A stretch of DNA of 64,000 nucleotides. Source: Rhodobacterales bacterium HTCC2255. Its GTDB lineage: Bacteria; Pseudomonadota; Alphaproteobacteria; Rhodobacterales; Rhodobacteraceae. The notes beneath the pieces are model-generated. The model was not told the DNA's origin, did no database searches, and worked only from the letters and a program-made list of their open reading frames with translations. The position numbers were made by a program, and so were the translations under genes. Location of the stretch: NCBI GenBank assembly GCA_000153745.1, contig DS022282.1:1064517-1128516 (forward strand), read 5' to 3'. Positions 56,836 to 64,000 of the stretch are shown one piece after another. Every line of letters starts with the position of its first letter. Position 1 is the first letter of the stretch.

Positions 56836-57563
56836 TTCCAATCACCCATTTGCATTTGCCATATGGCTAAAGCCGCAACTGCTGCTGTATCTGCTCTTAA
56901 GATTCTAGGGCCAAGGCTTATTGAGGTAACAAATTCCAAAGATTTTAGGTGCATAACTTCAGAATCACTAAACCCTCCTTCCGGACCTATTAATATTGCC
57001 CATTTATCACTTTTTGTGGCCTTCATTGATTTTACATTCTCTCCAACTTTGTGTTCATCACAAAATAATAAATGCCTTTCTTTTGGCCAACTTTTTAATA
57101 CCGAAGTTAATGTTGATAGCTCATCAACAGGGGGGACATAAGTTCCTCCACATTGCTCTGCTGCTTCAATTGAATGTGCTTGTAGTCGGCTTTGTTTGAT
57201 ACGATCTGAATTTGTGTAATCAGTAAAAACAGGGCATATTCGAGAGACTCCCATTTCAGTGGCTTTTTCAACGATAAAATCTGTTCTAGTTTTTTTTATA
57301 GGAGCAAATAATAGCCATACATCGGGCGGTAATAATTGTGGCATGGATTGATTTTTTACAATAATAATTCCTTTGCGCTTATTAGCTTGAAGGACTTCTG
57401 CTTGCCACTCACCGTCTTTCCCATTGAATACAGAGATGAAATCACCAATATTCAACCTCATAACATTGAACAAATAATTAGCCTGATCTCTGGCGAGTAA
57501 AATTGATTGCCCTTCTCCCAAAGGAGAGTCTACAAAGAGTCTAATTTTTGAACGTATATCCAT
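56832..57563 (-). CDS. rsmE: 16S rRNA (uracil-1498-N3)-methyltransferase
   Basis: SPOUT methyltransferase modifying U1498 of 16S rRNA. From the ATG at 57563 (MDIRSKIRLFVDSPLGEGQS) it has 243 residues; an open frame runs 21 codons further without similarity. The N-terminal PUA-like region is followed by KATEMGVSRICPVFT and the knot motifs LIGPEGGFSDSE and LGPRILRADTAAVAAL. The start codon is only 11 bases from the divergent ubiA start, and I see no Shine-Dalgarno. Confidence 0.95.
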   Translation of the reverse strand: MDIRSKIRLFVDSPLGEGQSILLARDQANYLFNVMRLNIGDFISVFNGKDGEWQAEVLQANKRKGIIIVKNQSMPQLLPPDVWLLFAPIKKTRTDFIVEKATEMGVSRICPVFTDYTNSDRIKQSRLQAHSIEAAEQCGGTYVPPVDELSTLTSVLKSWPKERHLLFCDEHKVGENVKSMKATKSDKWAILIGPEGGFSDSEVMHLKSLEFVTSISLGPRILRADTAAVAALAIWQMQMGDWK

Positions 57564-57574
57564 AAGGCAAACAT

Positions 57575-58564
57575 ATGTCTGAACAAAGGCAAATACCAGA
57601 TCAAACAGGTCAAGTTGCAGATGCAATTAACAAAAATTGGGTAGATCTTTATGCTCCAGCATTTTCACGCCCATATTTACGCTTATCAAGAGCAGATCGA
57701 CCAGCTGGAACTTGGTTGTTATTGATCCCTTGCATATGGTCATTATGCTTAGCCATCTTATCCAATGATACTCTGCAGTCTACAGGCATTAAATATATAA
57801 TATTAATGGCAATTGGTGCTTTTTTGATGCGGGGGGCTGGATGTACTTGGAACGATATTACAGATCAAAAAATAGATGCTAGAGTTGCAAGAACGAAATC
57901 ACGGCCTATCCCATCTGGTCAAATAACACCAAAACAAGCACTAAAATGGATGCTTATTCAAGCTTTAGCAGGTGCATTAGTGTTATTTACATTTAATAAA
58001 TTCACAATAGTTCTTGGCATATTTGCATTAGTACCAGTCGCAATTTATCCATTTGCCAAACGCTTTACATGGTGGCCTCAACTGTTCTTAGGAGTAGCAT
58101 TTAATTGGGGAGCATTAATAGGATGGTCCGCACAAATAGGATCATTATCGTTGTCACCAATTCTATTATATTTAGCGGGAATTTCATGGACCTTATTCTA
58201 TGACACAATTTACGCACATCAGGATAAAGAGGATGATGCATTAATTGGCGTAAGATCTACTGCCCGCTTATTTCACTCAAATACTAAGAAATGGCTTTGG
58301 TGCTTTTTAATATTATCAATATCATTAATGATTGGTGCATTTGTTGTAGCTCTGCAAAATAATGTAAATGTATTCTATTTTATGATTGGCATCTCAGGCA
58401 TTTTAGCTTTCGGAATTCACTTAATTTGGCAATTAAAAAATCTCGATATAAACAGCGCGGATAATTGCCTAATGATATTTCGGTCAAATCGAAATGCTGG
58501 ACTTCTGCCTATCCTTGGGTTTACTTGCGCCATCATTTTACAATCAATAATTTTGACTAGCTAA
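57575..58564 (+). CDS. ubiA: 4-hydroxybenzoate polyprenyltransferase
   Basis: Membrane enzyme that attaches the polyprenyl tail to 4-hydroxybenzoate in ubiquinone synthesis. The product is 329 residues with a soluble N-terminal head and about eight or nine helices. The two aspartate motifs NDITDQKID (about 93-101) and DTIYAHQDKEDD (about 209-220) bind the diphosphate. Divergent from rsmE with only 11 bases between start codons. Confidence 0.96.
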   Translation: MSEQRQIPDQTGQVADAINKNWVDLYAPAFSRPYLRLSRADRPAGTWLLLIPCIWSLCLAILSNDTLQSTGIKYIILMAIGAFLMRGAGCTWNDITDQKIDARVARTKSRPIPSGQITPKQALKWMLIQALAGALVLFTFNKFTIVLGIFALVPVAIYPFAKRFTWWPQLFLGVAFNWGALIGWSAQIGSLSLSPILLYLAGISWTLFYDTIYAHQDKEDDALIGVRSTARLFHSNTKKWLWCFLILSISLMIGAFVVALQNNVNVFYFMIGISGILAFGIHLIWQLKNLDINSADNCLMIFRSNRNAGLLPILGFTCAIILQSIILTS

Positions 58565-58619
58565 AGTTTAGAATTTAATTAAAATATAACATAAAAATAT
58601 AATATAATTAGGCAAATAA

Positions 58620-60476
58620 ATGCACCGTATAGCTCTTCTCTTTGGATTAATTTGTTTCATCCTTGCAGCTGCAGGATCCTATTTTGGAGCAATACAGGCT
58701 GTTGATAGATTTGAAAAAGCTACTGAAAAAAAATTAGAACAAAAAATGTTTCTCTCTGGAAACGACTGGGGAAACATTAGAGCTAACGGCCTACGGTTAC
58801 ATCTTACTGGCCTTGCCCCAAATGAATCAGCAAGATTTGATCTACTTAAATCACTGGGAAAACTTGTTGAAGCATCAAGGATAAGAGATGAAATTACTCT
58901 TCTAGAAGAAGAAAACCTGATACCACCAAAGTTTTCACTTGAAGCTTTAAGAAATGATGACCGAATATCATTAATTGGGTTAATTCCAAAAAACTCTGGA
59001 AGAACAAATATTCTTTCAACAGTTAATAATATCTCAAGTGAAATAAAAATTACGGACATGCTAGAGGAAGTGGATTACCCAATCCCAGCAAATTGGAAAA
59101 AATCACTTAATTTTGGGTTAGAGAGTTTATCGAGCTTGAAACGCTCAAAAGTAAGTATAACTGGCGAAACAGTAGTTATTTCTGCCATTACTGACTCTCA
59201 GAATGAGCGCTCAAAATTTGAACGTATGTTATTGAAAAAACAGCCAACCGGAATAAAGCTTACGTTAAATATATCAGCCCCAAGACCAGTTATATCACCA
59301 TTTACAATACGTTTTAGTAAAGAAAACAACAAAATTAGATTAGACAATTGCTCCGCAGATACAAAGAATACTGAGTCAAAAATTCTAAAAGCTGCAAAAT
59401 TAGCAGGAATGTTGAAGCCGGGGAGCTGCGATATTGGTTTAGGAGTGCCAACTCCGGATTGGGCTGAAGCAGTCAGTATGTCAATTGAAGCAGTGGTGGA
59501 ATTAGGCAATGGATCATTAACATTTACTGACTCAGACATATCATTAATTGCATCGCCAAATACCTCACAGAAAACATTTGATAATGTAATCGGAAAGCTT
59601 GAAAACAACTTGCCTGGCTTATTTTCTCTTTCTGCAATCTTACCAGAAAAAGATACAATAAATGGCGAAACAGGTGAAACTTTTATTCCAGATTTCACAG
59701 CAACAATTAGCCCAGAGGGTTCTGTTCAATTACGTGGAAGGTTACCTTCAAATATTTCAAAAGACGCAGTAGAGGCTTATGCTAAATCACTGTTTGTTGG
59801 TAAAACTGTTTATGTTCAAACTCGATTAGATCCAAACTTACCAGATGGTTGGCCAATGCGCGTTCTAGGGGGATTAGAGGCTTTAGGAGAACTTAATTAT
59901 GGCGTGCTTATAGTTGAACCTAAAGAAATTAAAATTAGTGGTGTGTCTGGAAACAAAGAAGCTACAGGTAAAATTTCTCGAATTTTATCAGTACGTGTAG
60001 GTTCAAAAGGAATTTATAAAATTTCAACTAAATATAATGAAAAATTTGCACCCAAACCAAAAGTTAAATCAGCAAGACTTTGTGAAAGCGAAATCAATAC
60101 AATAATTTCAAATACTAAAATTCGGTTTGAGCCAGGAAAAGTAATTATTAATGATGACAACTTAACTGTCATTAAATCAATTGCTGATGTGTTACGAACG
60201 TGCCCCGAAGCAAAGTTTGAAATACAAGGTCATACTGACAGTTCTGGCTCTGAAGAACTTAATCAAAATCTAAGTCAATCACGTGCTGAAGCTGTTTTGT
60301 TTGAGTTATTAAACCGCCGTGTGCTTACATCTGGTATAAGTGCAAAAGGCTATGGCTCAATTAGCCCCATAGCCGACAATAAGACAGAAGAAGGCAGGGA
60401 AATTAATAGGCGGATTGAAATTAAGCTACTTGTAGAAACTACAAAAGATACAAATAAAGTTAACAAAAAAGATTAA
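58620..60476 (+). CDS. OmpA-family protein with three BON-like/GLEAL repeats
   Basis: A 618-residue envelope protein. A membrane anchor or signal lies at residues 5-25. The periplasmic part contains module A (LxLxGxxPxxxxRxxL) at about 58, 115, 239 and 369 and module B (PxxW then GLEAL-like then ITG-like) around Trp159, Trp281 and Trp411, giving units of about 125 residues. An OmpA peptidoglycan-binding domain closes it (residues ~490-605, FEIQGHTDSSGSEELNQNLSQ). Orthologues with this head are common in Rhodobacteraceae as I recall. Function unknown, likely cell-wall anchoring. Followed after 17 bases by a small coiled-coil protein. Confidence 0.85.
   Translation: MHRIALLFGLICFILAAAGSYFGAIQAVDRFEKATEKKLEQKMFLSGNDWGNIRANGLRLHLTGLAPNESARFDLLKSLGKLVEASRIRDEITLLEEENLIPPKFSLEALRNDDRISLIGLIPKNSGRTNILSTVNNISSEIKITDMLEEVDYPIPANWKKSLNFGLESLSSLKRSKVSITGETVVISAITDSQNERSKFERMLLKKQPTGIKLTLNISAPRPVISPFTIRFSKENNKIRLDNCSADTKNTESKILKAAKLAGMLKPGSCDIGLGVPTPDWAEAVSMSIEAVVELGNGSLTFTDSDISLIASPNTSQKTFDNVIGKLENNLPGLFSLSAILPEKDTINGETGETFIPDFTATISPEGSVQLRGRLPSNISKDAVEAYAKSLFVGKTVYVQTRLDPNLPDGWPMRVLGGLEALGELNYGVLIVEPKEIKISGVSGNKEATGKISRILSVRVGSKGIYKISTKYNEKFAPKPKVKSARLCESEINTIISNTKIRFEPGKVIINDDNLTVIKSIADVLRTCPEAKFEIQGHTDSSGSEELNQNLSQSRAEAVLFELLNRRVLTSGISAKGYGSISPIADNKTEEGREINRRIEIKLLVETTKDTNKVNKKD
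58962..59957 (+). repeat. Three diverged ~125-residue repeats in the OmpA-family protein
   Basis: Protein-level repeat: residues about 115-195, 239-315 and 369-446. Each starts with a short beta/loop motif and has a tryptophan (159, 281, 411) followed about 8-9 residues later by GLESL, SIEAV or GLEAL, then a hydrophobic strand. DNA identity is not obvious, so the duplication is old. Confidence 0.7.
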
Positions 60477-60493
60477 AAGAGGAATACTTTAAA

Positions 60494-60790
60494 ATGAATA
60501 GTGATGAACTAATTGGTGTGCTTGCTTTGGCTTTTTTCTTAAGTTTCATCTTGGGTTGGGTGCTTAGGTGGGGCTATAGTGGGTTTAATAAAATAAATTC
60601 CTCTGATATGGGAGAAATTGATGACCTCACAAATCGCTTATATGAGATGGAACACTCCAAAGACGTTATAGAAACGCAACTTAAAGAACGCGAATGGGAA
60701 CTTACTAATAAAATCTCTCAACTAGAGGCTGAGTTAGCAGCTGCTATGGAAGGCTTAGGGGCAGCCAGGCGTGAGGCAGAAAAATCTTAA
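60494..60790 (+). CDS. Small membrane-anchored coiled-coil protein
   Basis: A 98-residue protein with one N-terminal membrane span (about 6-26, LIGVLALAFFLSFILGWVLRW) and a highly charged coiled coil from about 40 to the end (EIDDLTNRLYEMEHSKDVIE onward). AGAGGAA precedes the ATG. It follows the OmpA-family gene by 17 bases and probably works with it at the envelope; family not recognised. It ends 3 bases from the convergent moaE. Confidence 0.75.
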   Translation: MNSDELIGVLALAFFLSFILGWVLRWGYSGFNKINSSDMGEIDDLTNRLYEMEHSKDVIETQLKEREWELTNKISQLEAELAAAMEGLGAARREAEKS

Positions 60791-60793
60791 ATA

Positions 60794-61231
60794 TTACCAA
60801 CGAGTCAATGATTTCTCATCTTCAGGATTAACATTCACCCAATTACTTCCATCTACACTATGCTCTTTTTTCCAAAATGGTGCACGTGATTTTAAAAAAT
60901 CCATTATGTAATCTGCGGCTTCAAATGCTTCACGCCTATGAGCAGAAGCAACGGCAACCATCATTATTTGCTCACCAAGAGATAAATAACCAAACCTGTG
61001 AATAATTCGCACATCAAGCAATTCCCATTTTTTAAGTGCTTGATGTTTAATTTCTTCTAAAGCTGTGATTGTCATTTTAGGGTAGTGTTCTAATTCCAAT
61101 GCTTTAAGAGAACTATCCCCTCGCACGACACCAATAAAACTAATGATAGCTCCTGCATCACCATCACCTGTTTTTAATAACTTTAACTCATCTGATAAAT
61201 TAAAATCTCCTTTTTGAACCAATATAGACAT
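60794..61231 (-). CDS. moaE: Molybdopterin synthase catalytic subunit
   Basis: Large subunit of molybdopterin synthase; adds two dithiolene sulfurs to precursor Z. From the ATG at 61231 the product is 145 residues. GGTGG five bases upstream favours it over a GTG at 61240. Signatures are FIGVVRGDSSLKALELEHYP, RIIHRFGYLSLGEQIMMVAV, and the active-site lysines near FWKKEH. Directly after moaD. Confidence 0.95.
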   Translation of the reverse strand: MSILVQKGDFNLSDELKLLKTGDGDAGAIISFIGVVRGDSSLKALELEHYPKMTITALEEIKHQALKKWELLDVRIIHRFGYLSLGEQIMMVAVASAHRREAFEAADYIMDFLKSRAPFWKKEHSVDGSNWVNVNPEDEKSLTRW

Positions 61232-61232
61232 T

Positions 61233-61484
61233 TTATCCACCAGTCATTGGAGGAAAAAATGCCACTTCAGAAGAATTAGCCAAACTTGCGTCAAAAGAAG
61301 ATAAAGTTTGATCTAAAGCTACTCGAACAGAAGATAAATCTGAGAATGCAAAAATATATCGTTCTTCTTTTAGTCGCAACTCTTCAACAAGCTCTTCTAT
61401 AGTCGAGGCTTCAGTTTCTATTTCCTCAAAAGATTTACCTATTCTTTCGCGTAACCAAGCAAAGTATAGGACTTTAATTTTCAT
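61233..61484 (-). CDS. moaD: Molybdopterin synthase sulfur carrier subunit
   Basis: Ubiquitin-like sulfur carrier. The product is 83 residues, with the N-terminal MKIKVLYFAWLRERIGKS and the obligatory C-terminal Gly-Gly (FFPPMTGG) that is thiocarboxylated. Start overlaps the pgsA stop by four bases (ATGA). Confidence 0.95.
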   Translation of the reverse strand: MKIKVLYFAWLRERIGKSFEEIETEASTIEELVEELRLKEERYIFAFSDLSSVRVALDQTLSSFDASLANSSEVAFFPPMTGG

Positions 61485-62149
61485 TTTGCTTTACCTTTTA
61501 GATATGGGCTTGCTTTACTTAAATAATCTATACCTGTGTAGATTGTTAAAATCATTGCAATCCATAATAATATTATACCAACATAATATGAGTAATACGC
61601 ACTAGAGTAATATAGCATCAAATTAGTTTCATCTGACAGTTGGTTAGATATAATTCTTGAAACAATATTTTTATCCATTCCAAGAGTTAAAACTCTAAGA
61701 TTATGTTCAAAAATTCCATGAGAGAATAATACCGAAATAGCAATCATTTGAACTGTGGTCTTCCACTTTGCTACTTTAGTAACAGCGAGCTTACCAGCAT
61801 TATTACCCAAAAACTCACGAAGGCCAGAAACAAAAACTTCCCTCAACAAAATTAATATCATCGGTATTACAATTAATGGTTTAAGACCATACAAGCCAAT
61901 AATTGCTACTATTGCCAGAATGACCATAGCTTTATCAGCAATTGGATCTAGCATTGTACCAAATGCACTTTGCTGACTCCATTTGCGCGCTAAATATCCA
62001 TCAATATAATCAGTTATTGATGCACCTATAAATAGAAATAGAGCAACCCAATCTGCATAAGGCCTATCTAAACACAGAAAAACTACGACTATTGCTGGCG
62101 CGGCAAGCATACGAAATGTTGTAAGTATATTTGGTATATTCCAATTCAC
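61481..62149 (-). CDS. pgsA: CDP-diacylglycerol-glycerol-3-phosphate 3-phosphatidyltransferase
   Basis: Membrane enzyme that starts phosphatidylglycerol synthesis. I place the start at the GTG at 62149 because GGAG lies six bases before it and the product then begins MNWNIPNILTTFRML as in relatives; a TTG at 62161 is also open. The product is 222 residues. The catalytic motif DxxDGxxARxxxxxxxxGxxxDxxxD is complete (DYIDGYLAR, then GTMLDPIADK). Between uvrC and moaD, a common alphaproteobacterial order. Confidence 0.95.
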   Translation of the reverse strand: MNWNIPNILTTFRMLAAPAIVVVFLCLDRPYADWVALFLFIGASITDYIDGYLARKWSQQSAFGTMLDPIADKAMVILAIVAIIGLYGLKPLIVIPMILILLREVFVSGLREFLGNNAGKLAVTKVAKWKTTVQMIAISVLFSHGIFEHNLRVLTLGMDKNIVSRIISNQLSDETNLMLYYSSAYYSYYVGIILLWIAMILTIYTGIDYLSKASPYLKGKAK

Positions 62150-62198
62150 CTTAGTCTCCAAAAAAATATTCTTTTAAAATTTAGATTTAAATCAATCC

Positions 62199-64000
62199 TT
62201 AACCTTTGTCATGGTAGAAGTCATAGATAATTTGCGCCATTTTACTAGATAAACCTTCAACAGCTTTTAAGTCTTTCAATGATGCGCGTGATGCAGATTT
62301 TGCTGAGCCAAAATGAGCCAAAATTGCTCGCTTGCGTGCAGCCCCTACACCAGGAACTTCATCTAAGGTCGTAATTCCAATTGCTTTTGACCTTTTTGCA
62401 CGATGTGTAGTGATTGCAAAGCGATGCGCCTCATCACGTAAACGTTGTATAAAATACAAGACTGGATCATTGCGTTGCAAAGCAAAAACTGGCTTTCCTT
62501 TACAATGAAACTCTTCTTTACCTTGATCTCGATCAATTCCTTTTGCAACACCAACAAATGGAACGTCATTAATCCCAAGTTCAGTTAATATTTCAGCTAC
62601 AGCACTTACTTGCCCCGCACCACCATCGATTAACAATAAGTCAGGCCAATTTTCAGTTTTCTTATCTGGGTCTTCTTTAATTAGGGACTTAAAACGTCGT
62701 TCTAAAACTTCTTTCATCATTCCAAAATCATCACCAGCAACAGTATCTTCATATCTAATATTGTATTTTCGATATGAAGATTTCATATAACCGTCAGGAC
62801 CTGAAGCTATCATCGCTCCGACAGCAAATGCACCTTGGATATGGCTATTGTCATAGACTTCAATCCTTTTTGGTGTATTTTCTAGTGAGAATGCATCTGA
62901 TACGCCTTTTAATAACTTTGCCTGTGTAGCACTTTCACTCATTTTACGTGCTAAGCTTTCACGAGCATTTCTTTCTGCATTAAAGACTAGTTCAGCGCGC
63001 TCACCGCGCTTTGGCTGAATAATTTCAACTTTATTTCCTCGTTTACTGCTTAATGCATCTACAAGAAGATCCAGATTTGAAACAGTGCATGAAACCAATA
63101 TTAACTTTGGCGGCGTCTTGTTATCATAAAACTGAGCCAGAAAGCTTTCCATCACTTCATCGGCATCTGCTCCTGAAGTATTACGTGGATAAAAAGCTCT
63201 GTTACCCCAGTTTTGATTTGCTCGAATAAAGAATACTTGTATGCAAGCTTGATCACCTTCCATATATAACGAAACTATATCTGCTTCGTTTACAGTTTGC
63301 GGATTTATTCCCTGACTTGATTGAACATTAGTCAATGCTCTTATTCTATCACGTAAGCTGGCTGCTTTTTCGAATTGTAAATCTCTGCTAGCCTCAGCCA
63401 TTTCTTTGGCCATGCTTTCTTGAATTTTTGTACTTTTACCTTGTAAAAATTTTCTGGCATCATCAACAAGCTGATTGTAGTTATTAGAACTAATTTTGCC
63501 AACACAAGGCCCCGAACATCTAGCTATTTGATATTGTAGGCAAGCACGTGTCCTGGAAGAAAAATCATTGTCAGTACAGGTTCGAAGTAAAAAAATTCTT
63601 TGTAAATGATGAAGAGTTCGATTCACTGATGTAACTGACGCAAATGGGCCAAAATATTCAGAACCTTTTGACCTACGCCCTCTATGCTTAGCAATTTTAG
63701 GAAACTCGTGTGAGCTTGAAATCATTATATTTGGAAAACTTTTATCATCTCGTAACAAAACATTATATCTAGGCTTTAATTGTTTAATAAGGTTTTGCTC
63801 TAACAATAAAGCTTCTGTTTCTGTTTGTGTCGTTAGAAACATCATACTTGATGTATTTGAAATCATTCTACCTATTCTTGCAGAATGCCCAGTTGGTTTA
63901 GCATAACTTGAAACGCGTCGTTTTAAATTTCTAGCTTTTCCAACATATAGAACCTCACCATCTTGATTCAACATACGATAAACACCAGGACTGCCATCCA
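62199..64000 (-). CDS. uvrC: Excinuclease ABC subunit C (partial, N-terminus outside window)
   Basis: Makes the two incisions of nucleotide excision repair. The frame is open to the right edge; the visible ~600 codons begin within the N-terminal GIY-YIG nuclease (GSPGVYRMLNQDGEVLYVGK; the ATG at 63974 is internal). The UVR/UvrB-binding helix (EASRDLQFEKAASLRDRI), the RNase H-like nuclease (EVYDNSHIQGAFAVGAMI, LLIDGGAGQVSAV) and C-terminal helix-hairpin-helix (IPGVGAARKRAILAHFGS-like) follow. Only the first residues are lost. Confidence 0.97.
   Translation of the reverse strand, partial: DGSPGVYRMLNQDGEVLYVGKARNLKRRVSSYAKPTGHSARIGRMISNTSSMMFLTTQTETEALLLEQNLIKQLKPRYNVLLRDDKSFPNIMISSSHEFPKIAKHRGRRSKGSEYFGPFASVTSVNRTLHHLQRIFLLRTCTDNDFSSRTRACLQYQIARCSGPCVGKISSNNYNQLVDDARKFLQGKSTKIQESMAKEMAEASRDLQFEKAASLRDRIRALTNVQSSQGINPQTVNEADIVSLYMEGDQACIQVFFIRANQNWGNRAFYPRNTSGADADEVMESFLAQFYDNKTPPKLILVSCTVSNLDLLVDALSSKRGNKVEIIQPKRGERAELVFNAERNARESLARKMSESATQAKLLKGVSDAFSLENTPKRIEVYDNSHIQGAFAVGAMIASGPDGYMKSSYRKYNIRYEDTVAGDDFGMMKEVLERRFKSLIKEDPDKKTENWPDLLLIDGGAGQVSAVAEILTELGINDVPFVGVAKGIDRDQGKEEFHCKGKPVFALQRNDPVLYFIQRLRDEAHRFAITTHRAKRSKAIGITTLDEVPGVGAARKRAILAHFGSAKSASRASLKDLKAVEGLSSKMAQIIYDFYHDKG

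Overview
The window reads as chromosomal core DNA of an AT-rich alphaproteobacterium, most likely a low-GC marine member of the Rhodobacterales (the NAC11-7/Amylibacter/HTCC2255 type). I infer this from gene content and from protein details I recognise from Rhodobacteraceae: a TrmD with a basic N-terminal extension that begins on the RimM stop codon, a dihydroorotase-like protein without its HxH metal motif directly after pyrB, COQ9, a DUF1013/TrcR regulator, the 45-residue aa3 oxidase subunit IV, and the block ETF-QO / TPR protein / ispE / polyprenyl synthase / DUF2007 / methyltransferase. The lineage call is inference, because no search was possible. I see no insertion sequence, prophage, CRISPR array, tRNA or rRNA gene.

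Layout. 1-12 kb, minus strand: the transcription/translation block secE-nusG-rplK-rplA-rplJ-rplL-rpoB-rpoC (rpoC runs off the left edge), with several RNA structures: a candidate L1 operator before rplK, an L10 leader before rplJ, a chain of hairpins between rplL and rpoB, and a UUCG hairpin on the rpoB stop codon. 12-20 kb: a DsbA-like thioredoxin, tag, a small DUF465 gene, a TrmN6-like methyltransferase, DUF2007, octaprenyl diphosphate synthase, ispE, a TPR protein and ETF-QO. 20-24 kb: greA facing a molybdenum-cofactor operon fdhD-mobA-mobB-moeA. 24-29 kb: azlCD, a pseudouridine catabolism pair (an HTH-kinase fusion plus psuG), and lrp/ald. 29-34 kb: ffh-chorismate mutase-rpsP-rimM-trmD-rplS-rpmE, with a 343-base structured leader before rplS. 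34-45 kb: a PBP5-type carboxypeptidase with SPOR domain, clpS, an RsmC-like methyltransferase, an atypical SDR, trcR, a branched-chain aminotransferase, COQ9, rpsU, cytochrome oxidase subunit IV, an MBL-fold hydrolase, tsaC/sua5, yqgE and a DsbD-N-domain protein. 45-50 kb: an RND efflux pump with its adaptor. 50-64 kb: moaB-udg, pyrB-(membrane protein)-pyrC-like-plsY, gshA, rsmE with a membrane protein, ubiA, an OmpA-family protein with internal repeats, moaE-moaD-pgsA-uvrC (uvrC runs off the right edge).

Functional threads. Molybdenum cofactor genes sit in three clusters (fdhD/mobA/mobB/moeA; moaB; moaD/moaE). Ubiquinone supply and use are represented by octaprenyl synthase, ubiA, COQ9 and ETF-QO. 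Gene packing is extreme: most adjacent co-directional genes overlap by about 4 bases, and seven of eleven convergent junctions have stop codons within 11 bases of each other or overlapping. At greA/moeA the terminator lies inside the coding end of the opposing gene.

The window is mostly ordinary housekeeping DNA, and I see no convincing new defence or biosynthetic system. The best leads are the rplS leader RNA, the three-fold repeat in the OmpA-family protein, three proteins with missing catalytic residues (dihydroorotase-like, SDR, uracil-DNA glycosylase), the HTH-kinase fusion of the pseudouridine locus, the SD-sequestering hairpin at rpsU, and the interlocked convergent 3' ends.
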